Part shown: piece after piece, positions 35,811 to 44,855 of the stretch
Position numbering within the stretch: the stretch's first letter is position 1
Layout: the number at the start of each line of letters is the position of its first letter
NCBI GenBank assembly: GCA_016763075.1
Contig: JAESUM010000086.1
Coordinates: 1-64,000, forward strand
Length of the DNA: 64,000 nt
Origin: Pseudomonadales bacterium
GTDB taxonomy: Bacteria; Pseudomonadota; Gammaproteobacteria; Pseudomonadales; JAHRWD01
Direction of reading: 5' to 3'
The notes under the pieces: model-generated
Database searches by the model: none
What the model was told of the DNA's origin: nothing
What the model saw: the letters and a program-made list of their open reading frames with translations, nothing else
Program-made: the position numbers and the translations under genes

Positions 35811-36968
35811 ATGCTGGTCCTCCTTGCTTGCGGTGTGCATGCCAGCCCTGCGAGCTTTGCGGCAAACTCTAGCTCAGCCGATACAAACAACACCCAAAGC
35901 GATCAGCGCAAACTGAAGGCATTAAAAGCCGAAATACGACAGGTCAAAAAACGTCTTAACCAATTTAAGGGGAAACGTGCAGGGCTGGTTGCATCGCTGC
36001 AACAAGTTGAAGTAGCGATGGGCACGCTTGAAACTGCCATCGCTAAAAACCGCAAACAAGTCCGCACAAGCCAATCCAAACTACGAAAATTCGAAGTCCA
36101 AAAAACACAATTAGTATTCAATCAAACCCTGCAAAAAAAACTCATCGAAAAACAGCTCGCGCAGCATTACAAAATGGGCCAAGAGCCGTATATCAAACAG
36201 CTATTTAGCGAGCAAGAGCCTCAAAAAATGTCGCGCTTAAGCCGCTACTACGGCTATTTTAACCGCGCGCGGCTGCAGCAAATTGAGAAATATCAAGCCA
36301 GTATTGTTGCGCTCAAAGAGCTGCAGCAGCACATACAAACCGAAGCAGGCTTGCTAGCCAACAAACAGCGCAGCCTTACTCAGCAACATCAAAGCCTTGC
36401 TGAAAAGTCAGCTCATCGTAAAACCCTTGTAGCAAAGCTCAACCAAGAAATTCGTTCAGGGAATCAGCGCCTTGGAACCTTAGATGCTGACCAGAAACGC
36501 CTTCAAAGCCTGCTAACCACGCTTGCCAAAACTACCGCCGACTTGGCCGCAGCAGGGTTCTCGCAATCATTCCCTACCGCTAAAGGAACGCTTGCGTGGC
36601 CCACTAACGGCACCATTACTCGACGCTATGGAAGCAAGCAAAAACCCAGTAATTTGCGCTGGAAAGGCGTAACGCTAAACGCCAAGCAAGGCGCTGATGT
36701 ACGCTCTATTCACCACGGCCAGGTTATTTTTTCGGGCTGGTTACGCGGCCACGGGCTACTCATTGTGGTTGAGCACAACCAACATTACATGAGCATTTAC
36801 GCACACAACCAAACACTGCTGCGCGAAGAAGGCGACTGGGTGACCGCGGGTGAGCTCATCGCAACGGTTGGCATGACCGGCGGGCAGGAATTATCGGCGC
36901 TCTATTTTGAAATCAGAAAAGATGGTAATCCGTTGAACCCTGAATTATGGTGTTCTTCGGGTCGTTGA
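35811..36968 (+). CDS. envC: Murein hydrolase activator EnvC
   Basis: 385 residues as called. EnvC is a periplasmic coiled-coil protein that activates amidases AmiA/AmiB at the division septum. Residues about 30-245 are a long Lys/Gln-rich coiled coil, and the last 120 form a LytM (M23) domain. The LytM metal ligands are lost (WKGVTL, SIYAHN), as expected for a non-catalytic activator. The ATG at 35811 leaves a signal peptide with no positive residue, while the in-frame codons before it spell RWRCVA but contain no ATG, GTG or TTG back to the gpmI stop, so the true start is unsettled. Confidence 0.9.
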   Translation: MLVLLACGVHASPASFAANSSSADTNNTQSDQRKLKALKAEIRQVKKRLNQFKGKRAGLVASLQQVEVAMGTLETAIAKNRKQVRTSQSKLRKFEVQKTQLVFNQTLQKKLIEKQLAQHYKMGQEPYIKQLFSEQEPQKMSRLSRYYGYFNRARLQQIEKYQASIVALKELQQHIQTEAGLLANKQRSLTQQHQSLAEKSAHRKTLVAKLNQEIRSGNQRLGTLDADQKRLQSLLTTLAKTTADLAAAGFSQSFPTAKGTLAWPTNGTITRRYGSKQKPSNLRWKGVTLNAKQGADVRSIHHGQVIFSGWLRGHGLLIVVEHNQHYMSIYAHNQTLLREEGDWVTAGELIATVGMTGGQELSALYFEIRKDGNPLNPELWCSSGR

Positions 36969-37093
36969 ACAAAAAACGATGGATCATTTTGGATCAACAG
37001 CTGTCCAAGTTGCCTCATCAGAACTGTGTTAATTCAGCACCCTGTTAACTCTGTCAGCATAGCGCTGTCGGCACCCAATAAGAGCACATCTCT

Positions 37094-38581
37094 ATGCTAG
37101 GACTGATCATCGGTAAAAAACCAGCAGCTTATATTTTCGGCTCGTTATTGATTACGTGTTCTTTAGTTTCGCCGTTCGCGCTTGCCGAACAGGCCCAAAC
37201 TAAACACTCCGACGATGAAAAAACGCTTAAAACACAGGCTCAACTTACCTCCCTGCCACTGGAAGAATTACGCACGTTTGTAGAGGTGTTCGACCACATT
37301 AGAAAGGCCTACGTAAACCCAATTTCGGACAGCGAGTTATTGGAAAATGCCATCATCGGCATGCTGCATGAACTAGACCCACACTCCTCTTATTTAGACC
37401 CAGAGTCCCTTGAAGACCTAAAAGTAGGCACCCAGGGTGAGTTTGGTGGGCTCGGCATCGAGATAGACCTGGAAGACAGTTATATCCGCGTGATCACCCC
37501 AATTGACGATACACCCGCTGCCAAAGCGGGTATCGAAGCCGGCGATTTGATTGTAAAAATCAATGGAAAACCCGTAAAAGGTATGAAGCTAAACGAAGGT
37601 ATCGACATGATGCGCGGTGAGATTGGTACCGATATCATCCTGACCATTATTCGCAACGAAACCGAAAATATCGATATCACCGTTACCCGTGGCATTATTG
37701 AAATACAAAGCGTAAAAGGTGAGCTACTCGACCCTGGCTTTGCTTATATTCGTATTGCTCAGTTTCAAACCCGCACCACCAAAGACTTGCTTGCGGTGCT
37801 TGCCAAACTCAGCCCGCCCGAAGCGCCCCTTAAAGGTATCGTGTTGGATTTAAGAAACAACCCTGGGGGCCTACTCAGCGCAGCGGTTGGTGTTGTGGAT
37901 GCATTTATTTCAGAAGGCATGATTGTCTACACTGCTGGTCGTGATCCTTCATCAAAGAAGGTTTATTCAGCAACTAAAACCACACCGGCGCAATATACAC
38001 CGGTTGCGATATTGATTAACGGTGGCTCTGCCTCGGCATCAGAAATTGTAGCGGGGTCGCTACAAGACCATAAACGCGCAGTCATTATGGGCACTGCCAG
38101 CTTTGGTAAAGGCTCGGTTCAGACCATTTTCCCGCTGGGGCTCGACAAAGCGGTCAAGCTCACTACGGCGCTGTATTACACCCCAAAAGGGCGCTCTATT
38201 CAGGCCCAAGGCATCGAACCAGACATCATTGTTGCACCGGCAGATGTGAAAACCATCGACAGTAAATTCACCCCTTATCGGGAATCTGACTTAACTAGAC
38301 ATTTGGCCAACTCTAATCCAGCCGCTGATGCTAATACCAGTACGAGTACTGAGAGCGACTCAGATTCCGACACCAGTAACGCTCCCACAACACTTACCAA
38401 AAACGCCAAAGAAAAATCAGCCAAGCCCGTGAAAATAAGCCTGGTCGAGCGAGACTTCCAGCTTTATGAAGCGCTCAATTTACTAAAAGGCATGCATATT
38501 TTGTCGGGCCTTAAAAAGCTAGAACCTGCAAATGATCCCAAACCAAAACTAAAAGATGTAGTGACTAAATCAGTGAACTAA
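37094..38581 (+). CDS. ctpA: Carboxyl-terminal processing protease CtpA (S41)
   Basis: 495 residues. Periplasmic S41A protease; in Pseudomonas it works with the lipoprotein LbcA to degrade cell-wall hydrolases. A signal peptide ends near FALAEQ (about 31). The PDZ domain (about 110-190) includes GLGIEIDLED, and the dyad is Ser314 in NGGSASASE and Lys339 in SFGKGSVQ. A Ser/Asp/Thr-rich insert at about 408-445 precedes the C-terminal helix. It ends the gpmI-envC-ctpA cluster. A 10-bp inverted repeat (38559-38568 with 38583-38592) spans the stop codon, without a T-run. Confidence 0.95.
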   Translation: MLGLIIGKKPAAYIFGSLLITCSLVSPFALAEQAQTKHSDDEKTLKTQAQLTSLPLEELRTFVEVFDHIRKAYVNPISDSELLENAIIGMLHELDPHSSYLDPESLEDLKVGTQGEFGGLGIEIDLEDSYIRVITPIDDTPAAKAGIEAGDLIVKINGKPVKGMKLNEGIDMMRGEIGTDIILTIIRNETENIDITVTRGIIEIQSVKGELLDPGFAYIRIAQFQTRTTKDLLAVLAKLSPPEAPLKGIVLDLRNNPGGLLSAAVGVVDAFISEGMIVYTAGRDPSSKKVYSATKTTPAQYTPVAILINGGSASASEIVAGSLQDHKRAVIMGTASFGKGSVQTIFPLGLDKAVKLTTALYYTPKGRSIQAQGIEPDIIVAPADVKTIDSKFTPYRESDLTRHLANSNPAADANTSTSTESDSDSDTSNAPTTLTKNAKEKSAKPVKISLVERDFQLYEALNLLKGMHILSGLKKLEPANDPKPKLKDVVTKSVN

Positions 38582-39031
38582 GTTAGTCACTAGCCTGCTT
38601 TTCATCCCTGCGTATTATTGTAGGCATTTGATACCTCTGTGGTTCGGCCACGCCTTTCGCCTGGCCTTTTAGCCTACGCCACCGTGATTCTTAACCTGTA
38701 AAGTCCTTTCCAACCTGCTGCACTGCTGATTAGTTGCGGTGATAAATTCCAGTGATTGTGGTTTCGCAAACGCTCCGGTAAAATTCGCGCGGCTTTGCTG
38801 TCTCATTTATGAGCGAACAAATCCCGCAAACCATCCAGATTGATGGCAACCATGCCTGATGTTGGCAACGCTATCATCTGCCAAAACCCCTTTGATGAAC
38901 TACGCTTGGTTCGTAAAAGTAAACTTTTTGCGTGGCTTCAACGTAGCATCAAATACTATTTCACGAGTGAATGAGCCCTTGCGCGCAGCGCCTAAAGGCA
39001 CACCTCCTCTTTACTAACTGTGTAAAACAAT
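38582..39031. other. Intergenic region between ctpA and the SulP gene
   Basis: 450 bases. Two short overlapping frames are visible: ATG 38809 (16 codons) and ATG 38852 to TGA 38974 (40 codons, with NPFDELRLVRKSKLFAWLQRS), neither with a good ribosome site. A third frame is open over the same bases, so coding is not proven. The SulP promoter should be near 38950-39020. No RNA gene recognised. Confidence 0.35.
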
Positions 39032-40525
39032 ATGTTGTTATCTTCTACCAAAAACGATTGGCTCGGTAATATTAGAGGCGATACCCTAGCCGGGTTAGTC
39101 GTCGCACTGGCACTCATTCCAGAGGCGATTGCCTTCTCCATTATCGCTGGAGTAGACCCAAAAGTAGGGCTTTACGCATCGTTTTGTATTGCGGTTGTCA
39201 TCGCATTCACCGGTGGCCGTCCCGGAATGATTTCTGCTGCCACTGGAGCCATGGCACTACTAATGGTAACGCTGGTAAAAGAGCATGGCCTTGAATACCT
39301 GTTGGCGGCAACGCTGCTCACCGGTGTGTTCCAAATTTGCGCTGGGTATTTACGCCTTGGCAGCCTAATGCGCTTCGTATCGCGCTCGGTGGTCACAGGG
39401 TTTGTAAATGCTCTCGCGATACTTATTTTTATGGCGCAGCTGCCTGAACTCACCAATGTAACTTGGCATGTCTATGCCATGACCGCTGCCGGATTGGGCG
39501 TTATTTACCTATTTCCATTGTTGCCTGTAGTAGGCAAAGCACTGCCTTCGCCGCTGATATGCATTCTTTCAATGACGGCTATCGCGATATTCTTTGGGGT
39601 TGATATTCGCACCGTTGGCGACATGGGTGAGCTACCGGACACGCTGCCTATTTTCCTATGGCCTGATGTACCTCTTACGCTAGAAACACTGTTCATCGTA
39701 TTGCCCTACGCGCTAGCCTTGGCGATAGTTGGTTTACTTGAATCTATGATGACCGCCAGTATTGTCGATGATTTAACCGACACCACAAGCGACAAAAACC
39801 GCGAGTGCAAAGGCCAAGGCATTGCTAACATCGGTGCTGGTTTAATGGGTGGCATGGCCGGTTGCGCGATGATTGGCCAATCTGTGATTAACGTTAAATC
39901 CGGTGGTCGCGGGCGTCTATCTACGCTCATTGCCGGGTTATTTTTAATTATCATGGTGGTGTTTCTCGACGACTGGATCAGCCAAATACCCATGGCGGCA
40001 CTGGTGGCCGTTATGATCATGGTTTCGATCGGAACCTTCTCGTGGACATCCATTATCGACCTGAATAAAAGCCCGCTTTCCAGCAACATTGTGATGATAT
40101 CTACGGTAGTTGTAGTAGTCTTCACCCATAACTTAGCCCTGGGTGTGCTGGTTGGCGTATTGCTAGCCGCACTGTTTTTTGCCAATAAAATTGGCCGCTA
40201 CATGGCCGTTAAAAGCATTCAAGGTGAAAAAGACTGCACCCGTACTTACCGCGTAGTGGGCCAAGTATTTTTTGCATCGTCGGAGCAGTTCATTGATTCC
40301 TTCGACTTTTTAGAAGTATTAGAAGAGGTCACTATTGATGTCAGCCATGCTCATTTTTGGGACATCACCGCAGTTGCTGCGCTAGACAAAGTAGTGCTTA
40401 AATTTCGCCGTGAAGGCGCAGTAGTCGATGTCATTGGCATGAACGAAGCCACGGCTACTATTGTTGATGGCTTTGGAGTGCACGACAAACCTGATCACGT
40501 TGAACAACTGCTCGAATCACACTAA
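39032..40525 (+). CDS. SulP family anion transporter with STAS domain
   Basis: 497 residues. Inner-membrane SLC26-type transporter; bacterial relatives carry sulfate, bicarbonate or dicarboxylates. About 11-12 hydrophobic helices; the SulP signature region [36 protein letters not shown] is at the start, [13 protein letters not shown] follows, and a conserved block near 240 reads [16 protein letters not shown] short STAS domain occupies about 405-490. It is followed at 10 bases by a Usp gene, a recurring pair in marine gammaproteobacteria, which hints at bicarbonate or stress-related transport. Substrate is not readable from sequence. Confidence 0.92.
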   Translation: MLLSSTKNDWLGNIRGDTLAGLVVALALIPEAIAFSIIAGVDPKVGLYASFCIAVVIAFTGGRPGMISAATGAMALLMVTLVKEHGLEYLLAATLLTGVFQICAGYLRLGSLMRFVSRSVVTGFVNALAILIFMAQLPELTNVTWHVYAMTAAGLGVIYLFPLLPVVGKALPSPLICILSMTAIAIFFGVDIRTVGDMGELPDTLPIFLWPDVPLTLETLFIVLPYALALAIVGLLESMMTASIVDDLTDTTSDKNRECKGQGIANIGAGLMGGMAGCAMIGQSVINVKSGGRGRLSTLIAGLFLIIMVVFLDDWISQIPMAALVAVMIMVSIGTFSWTSIIDLNKSPLSSNIVMISTVVVVVFTHNLALGVLVGVLLAALFFANKIGRYMAVKSIQGEKDCTRTYRVVGQVFFASSEQFIDSFDFLEVLEEVTIDVSHAHFWDITAVAALDKVVLKFRREGAVVDVIGMNEATATIVDGFGVHDKPDHVEQLLESH

Positions 40526-40535
40526 GGAGAAATAC

Positions 40536-41387
40536 GTGGCTAATATCGTAACTTGCATTGATGGATCAAACCTTGCGGATGCTGTATCGGATGCGGGCAT
40601 ATGGGTAAGTCAGCGTCTAAGCGCTCCGCTGCAAATGCTCCACGTATTAGATAAAGGCGAACCGCACTCCAGCGCAAACCTGTCTGGCAATATTGTGCCT
40701 GAAGGTCGCCGAAAGCTACTTAAAGAGCTGGTTAACTTGGAAGAAAAACATGCAAAACTGGCCCTAGAAGCAGGCAAACACATGCTTGAAGATGCGCGCC
40801 AGCGCGCTGCGGACCAAGGCATAGAGCATGTCGCTATTACGCAGCGTCACGGGACGTTGTCGGAATCATTAATCGACATTAGCGACGATATGACCATGGT
40901 TGTCATCGGGCAACGTGGCGAGTCCCAGCGCAGCAAAAAATTAGCTATTGGCAGCCAAATTGAAAGCGTGATTCGTACTTCACGCAAACCTATTTTGATC
41001 GTGCCAGAAAACTTCACCAAACCTACGCGCTTTCTGATTGCCTATGACGGCCGTGAAGTTACCGAAAAAGCAATTGACGAACTGATTAGTAGCGCGCTGT
41101 TAAAGAGCCTTGACTGCCACATTATTTCGGTTAAAAACAACAACAAAGAGCGACAGCCAGCCTTAGATAAAGCCGCCGAAAAACTTACCAATGCCGGCTT
41201 TGACGTGCGCGCCGAGGTGGTTGAAGGTAATATTCAAACCGCTCTAAACACCTATATACAAGAACATTCGATAGAGCTGCTGGTGATGGGGGCCTACGGT
41301 CACTCACGCCTGCACCAGCTTTTTGTTGGAAGTCACACAACCAATATGGTTCGCCAAAGTGACATACCTGTGTTGATTGCCAAGTAA
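40536..41387 (+). CDS. Tandem universal stress protein (Usp)
   Basis: 283 residues from GTG 40536, which has AAGGAGA at ideal distance; the upstream open frame overlaps SulP and is rejected. Two Usp domains: residues about 1-150 (VTCIDGSN ... VVIGQRGES, IGSQIESVIRTSRKPILIVPE) and 155-283 (RFLIAYDGREVTEKAID ... LLVMGAYGHSRLHQLFVGSHTTNMVRQSDIPVLIAK). The second has the full G-2x-G-9x-G(S/T) ATP-type motif. It probably binds a nucleotide and may regulate the adjacent transporter; that link rests on the 10-base spacing. Confidence 0.92.
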   Translation: MANIVTCIDGSNLADAVSDAGIWVSQRLSAPLQMLHVLDKGEPHSSANLSGNIVPEGRRKLLKELVNLEEKHAKLALEAGKHMLEDARQRAADQGIEHVAITQRHGTLSESLIDISDDMTMVVIGQRGESQRSKKLAIGSQIESVIRTSRKPILIVPENFTKPTRFLIAYDGREVTEKAIDELISSALLKSLDCHIISVKNNNKERQPALDKAAEKLTNAGFDVRAEVVEGNIQTALNTYIQEHSIELLVMGAYGHSRLHQLFVGSHTTNMVRQSDIPVLIAK

Positions 41388-41530
41388 CACCTTTGGGGCG
41401 TTAGCACGACACACCGTATTCAATTTTTTGCTGGGCAATGTTCATTGAAAAATTGCAGTCATAACGACTGGCGGTTTTAAAATACAAGCAATGCATCGCC
41501 CCTACTGACTTGGCCAACGCACCGCTGCAG

Positions 41531-41735
41531 TCATCTGGTTACCGGCGTAACCTTCATCGCCTCGTACACGCTTTTAGCGCTGTTGCCGCTTAGCTGAATT
41601 CTATAATGCGAATCTTGTGCTTTGCTCACCATGCCAGCTCTGGTTAGCGCAAAAACCCCTTCAATATCTTGCCATTTTATCGCAATAAACATTGGCCGAA
41701 AAACCCAGTGCTAGCACTAATATACCTACTCTCAT
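41531..41735 (-). pseudogene. Small exported protein gene with a frameshift
   Basis: On the minus strand GGAGG stands 4 bases before ATG 41735, and the frame encodes a signal peptide (MRVGILVLALGFSANVY). It then stops early, but the frame one base over continues cleanly with KWQDIEGVFALTRAG and IQLSGNSAKSVYEAMKV to TGA at 41533-41531. One extra T near the TT at 41684-41685 would account for it. Repaired, the product is about 67 residues with a cleavable leader. No family was recognised. The strong ribosome site and leader are the main reasons to think it was a gene. Confidence 0.5.
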
Positions 41736-42006
41736 ACCACCTCCGTGGTGCGCACACGCTCTGAAATGGCTCAATTTCTTATTCGCCCTTTCTATGCAAA
41801 AGTGCGGTTTATGTTGCTCATGGTACATGCTTAGCTTTACCAACCCGCGTTACCAACCATCATGCAATTTATTACAACATACGTTGGCTGAGTGTGCGTA
41901 CGTTGGGGTATCGTTCTGGTGAAGGCTATGTATGAAACGTATAATCATCAAACTTGATTAGCCTCTTTTTTAGTTGCATCACCTAACAGATCAAAAGGAC
42001 CGTTCA

Positions 42007-42738
42007 GTGGGATTTGAAAGCATGGCTGCACCAGTACTGGCACTGTTCATTGGATTAATTTCTTTAATGATGGGCCACGATGCCAAATATCAAAGGCTGC
42101 TCAGCGGCACGTTGGTGCTAGCACTTGTTGCGGTATGTTACCTGGGCATTAGCTCCAACATGGCTGCAACTGACGAAACCAAAGCGCAAAAAACCATCAG
42201 TTCAACGCTGCGCGGGCAAAATACAAATTTATTGGAGTTATTGGCTAAGTTTAAACAAGACACCGGACTGAGTCTTGAAGCCATCATTAGCAAGCTCGAT
42301 AACTGGCTGATAAACCCCTCATCGGTGAGTACCGTATCTTTAAAACAGGCTGTCTTAGCCAATGAATCGATGGAAATTTACGCCGCCGATATTCCCACCA
42401 ATACCACCACGCAAATCAAATATTACGTAAAAGAGATCGATAACCAAACGGTACTGGCTAGCCTTACGGCAAAGGGCCTAACGGTAGCCCAAGGCAAAGC
42501 CACTCTTGATAAGGATAAAACCAATGCCATCTGGTTTGGCGAGCAGGTCAGCCTTCAAGAGGTGAAGTACGTGGCCATGGCACTGATCAGAGCCGGGGTT
42601 CAGATCACCACCATCAAACCGTTTTCAGGATCAGGCAGAAAACCTCGACTGATAGAAATTGGCAGCGACAGAGCGTTCATCAGTGGCTCAGCCATCACCG
42701 TGAAGCAAGTAAACGCTGCCGCCAAGTATAGTCGCTAA
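42007..42738 (+). CDS. Two-helix membrane protein of unknown function
   Basis: 243 residues from GTG 42007 (AAAAGGAC lies 7-8 bases before it; a TTG at 41974 is the alternative). Two hydrophobic helices, APVLALFIGLISLMM and LLSGTLVLALVAVCYLGI, are near the N-terminus, then a predicted soluble part. The last 100 residues (KGLTVAQGKATLDK, WFGEQVSLQEVKYVAMALIRAGVQITTIKPF, KPRLIEIGSD) look like a compact conserved domain; I cannot name it. No operon partners: the next gene is convergent. Membrane anchoring of a cytoplasmic or periplasmic domain is the only inference made. Confidence 0.7.
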   Translation: MGFESMAAPVLALFIGLISLMMGHDAKYQRLLSGTLVLALVAVCYLGISSNMAATDETKAQKTISSTLRGQNTNLLELLAKFKQDTGLSLEAIISKLDNWLINPSSVSTVSLKQAVLANESMEIYAADIPTNTTTQIKYYVKEIDNQTVLASLTAKGLTVAQGKATLDKDKTNAIWFGEQVSLQEVKYVAMALIRAGVQITTIKPFSGSGRKPRLIEIGSDRAFISGSAITVKQVNAAAKYSR

Positions 42739-42741
42739 AAC

Positions 42742-42963
42742 TTACTGCAAACTGTCTTCAATAAACTGAAATCGTTTAAAGCGCTTACCTTCACGCTCGA
42801 TGGTTTCTACAAACATATCCAATGGCCTAATCCACAAACCACCTTCGCCATACAGCGCTTTATAAAGCACGTGGTCTTCTTGGGTTTCGCTGTGCTTAAC
42901 CACGCCAAGCACCTCGTAGCGGTTCCCTTTAAAGTGTTGGTACAGTCCGGTTTGAATAGTCAT
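42742..42963 (-). CDS. DUF1653 family protein
   Basis: 73 residues. Small cytoplasmic protein with the DUF1653 pattern: GLYQHFKGNRYEVLGVVKHSETQEDHVLYKALYGEGGLWIRPLDMFVETIE. No known biochemical role. It ends 3 bases from the preceding plus-strand gene, tail to tail. tRNA-Arg and its terminator lie upstream on the same strand. Confidence 0.85.
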   Translation of the reverse strand: MTIQTGLYQHFKGNRYEVLGVVKHSETQEDHVLYKALYGEGGLWIRPLDMFVETIEREGKRFKRFQFIEDSLQ

Positions 42964-43106
42964 CGTAAACCCTTAATGAGTGGATGCTGCAGGTAGGCAG
43001 TACATCTTGCTTGATAGGCACGCGGCAGATACTTCTTTGATACCAAAGATTCAGGAATCTGTACAAGTTGCTGAGAAACTCCCCGTGCTGACCCTAAAGC
43101 GCAGTC

Positions 43107-43145
43107 AAAAAAAAACCGGCCAGAGCATAAGCTCTAACCGGTTTT
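43107..43145 (-). terminator. Intrinsic terminator after tRNA-Arg
   Basis: On the minus strand AACCGGTTAGAGC pairs with GCTCTGGCCGGTT (one 2-base mismatch), a 4-base loop between, followed by nine Ts (43115-43107). It lies 15 bases past the tRNA 3' end. Confidence 0.9.
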
Positions 43146-43159
43146 CTAATACTCTTATT

Positions 43160-43236
43160 TGGTGCGCCCGGCACGATTCGAACGTGCGACCCCCTGGTTC
43201 GTAGCCAGGTACTCTATCCAGCTGAGCTACGGGCGC
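43160..43236 (-). tRNA. tRNA-Arg (anticodon ACG)
   Basis: 77 bases including encoded CCA. Acceptor GCGCCCG/CGGGCGC, D-arm TAGCTCAGCTGGATAGA, anticodon loop CTACGAA (ACG, to be edited to ICG by TadA), T-loop GTTCGAATC. Single-gene transcript with promoter and terminator in view. Confidence 0.97.
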
Positions 43237-43247
43237 TAAGGGGGCGT

Positions 43248-43276
43248 ACTATATTGAAAGAGCCTGTTTGCGTCAA
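43248..43276 (-). promoter_or_regulatory. Sigma70 promoter of tRNA-Arg
   Basis: Minus strand: -35 TTGACG (43276-43271), 17-base spacer, -10 TATAGT (43253-43248), then a C-rich discriminator (ACGCCCCC). The tRNA starts 12 bases past the -10 box. Confidence 0.85.
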
Positions 43277-43313
43277 GGTGAACAGCCTTTATCTTTCAAT
43301 AATATACGCGGTT

Positions 43314-44027
43314 TTAGTCAAGCTTAACGCCGATCCTACGAGCGACTGCTTCGTAAGACTCAACCACGTCACCAAGACCTTGACGAAAACGATCTTTATC
43401 GAGTTTTTCGCGGGTTTCTACATCCCACAACCGGCATCCGTCTGGCGTGAATTCATCACCGAACATCACTTCGCCGTCGTACAAACCAAACTCGAGTTTG
43501 TAATCTACCAGCAAGATTCCGGCATCAAGAAACAACTTCTGTAGAATGCCGTTAACCTTAAATGTCAGCTCCTTCATTCGTTCAACGTGGGACGCTTCAG
43601 CCCAGCCAAATGACTCAATGTGGTATTCATTGATCATAGGGTCGCCGAGGTCATCGTTTTTAAGGAAAAACTCAAAAGTAGGTGGATTCAAATCCAGCCC
43701 GTCTTCAACTCCAAGGCGACGGCAGAGGCTACCGGTCGAGATGTTTCGCACAACACATTCGATCGGAAACATATCCAATTTTTTGACCAAAGACTCTTCA
43801 TCAGACAACAGTTTAATAAAGTGAGTGGCGATGCCTGCCTCTTCTAATTTCTCAGATATAAAGGCGTTAAACAGGTTATTAACCTTTCCTTTACGATCTA
43901 GCTTCTCAATTTTTTTGCCATCAAAAGCCGAGGTGTCGTTCCGAAAATGCAGAATTAACGCTTTTTCGTCATCGGTTTTGAATACAGATTTTGCTTTTCC
44001 TGCGTAGAGTTCATCCCGTTTTTGCAT
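43314..44027 (-). CDS. purC: SAICAR synthase (PurC)
   Basis: 237 residues, standard length. ATP-dependent ligation of aspartate to CAIR in purine synthesis. Family blocks: [15 protein letters not shown] with the ATP-binding Lys, [41 protein letters not shown], and [13 protein letters not shown] with metal Asp. It ends the dapA-bamC-MBL-purC group on the minus strand, 33 bases after the MBL gene. Confidence 0.97.
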   Translation of the reverse strand: MQKRDELYAGKAKSVFKTDDEKALILHFRNDTSAFDGKKIEKLDRKGKVNNLFNAFISEKLEEAGIATHFIKLLSDEESLVKKLDMFPIECVVRNISTGSLCRRLGVEDGLDLNPPTFEFFLKNDDLGDPMINEYHIESFGWAEASHVERMKELTFKVNGILQKLFLDAGILLVDYKLEFGLYDGEVMFGDEFTPDGCRLWDVETREKLDKDRFRQGLGDVVESYEAVARRIGVKLD

Positions 44028-44060
44028 GGGGTTCTCCGTAATTTAAATAGTTAAAAATGA

Positions 44061-44822
44061 TTATTGAATGTGACGCCAGCCCAGACCTTCTTCCTGATCT
44101 GCGACATCGATGTATTCTGGTGGGCAGTGCAGCACTGAAATCAGTGCATCCTTTGCCTTGTCTAAACAGTTGTTCTTTTCGCTCACATGCGCGATGGCAA
44201 TGTGCTGTAGCCAACTGTGATCAATCGCGGCCAGAAACTCCGCCGATTGCTGGTTATTTAAGTGTCCGTATCCGCCGGATATCCGCCGAATTAACGAGGC
44301 CGGGTAGTTACCCGAATGCAGCATATCAACGTCATGATTACACTCCAGTAACAGTGCATCACAACGTGCAAAATGGTTTACCACCGGCTGGGTAATTTTG
44401 CCCAGATCAGTCAATAATCCAAAATTGATATCGCCGTCGCTGAGTAAAAACTGGCAAGGTTCAACGGCATCATGCGGAACGGCAACCGGCCGAACTTGTA
44501 AATCGTTTATCTCGAAGGGTTGGTCCGCGTCAATAAAATGCGGCGAATAGCCTTCAAAATGGCGGTAACTGCGAAACGTGCCTTCTGTCATCCACAATGC
44601 CGTACCGTGTTTTTTAGCAAACATTGGAGCGCCACGTACGTGGTCTCCATGTTCATGGGTGATCAGTATCGCGTCGATATCGCCAGGTGTTTTGCCTAAC
44701 CGCTCTAAACGACGGCTGGTCTCTTTCAAGCTAAAGCCGCAGTCTATTAGCACGCTGGTATTGCCGTGCTCCACGATCGTAGCATTACCCCGGCTGCCGC
44801 TACCTAGTGAGGCAAACCTCAT
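44061..44822 (-). CDS. MBL-fold metallo-hydrolase (YycJ/WalJ-like)
   Basis: 253 residues. Metallo-beta-lactamase fold phosphodiesterase or nuclease-like enzyme. The metal motif is ITHEHGDH, followed by His in VPHDAVEPC, Asp in LLTDLG, and GHLNNQQSAEFL near the end. N-terminus MRFASLGSGSRGNATIVEHG is typical of the YycJ family. It sits between bamC and purC, as in Pseudomonas. Substrate unknown; DNA processing was suggested for relatives. Confidence 0.92.
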   Translation of the reverse strand: MRFASLGSGSRGNATIVEHGNTSVLIDCGFSLKETSRRLERLGKTPGDIDAILITHEHGDHVRGAPMFAKKHGTALWMTEGTFRSYRHFEGYSPHFIDADQPFEINDLQVRPVAVPHDAVEPCQFLLSDGDINFGLLTDLGKITQPVVNHFARCDALLLECNHDVDMLHSGNYPASLIRRISGGYGHLNNQQSAEFLAAIDHSWLQHIAIAHVSEKNNCLDKAKDALISVLHCPPEYIDVADQEEGLGWRHIQ

Positions 44823-44855
44823 TGACGACCGACATAGCCTTTATATAGCATCAAA

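Noticed and set aside
38559..38592. Terminator at the end of ctpA
   Set aside because: A 10-bp inverted repeat spans the stop codon but has a 14-base loop and no T-run.
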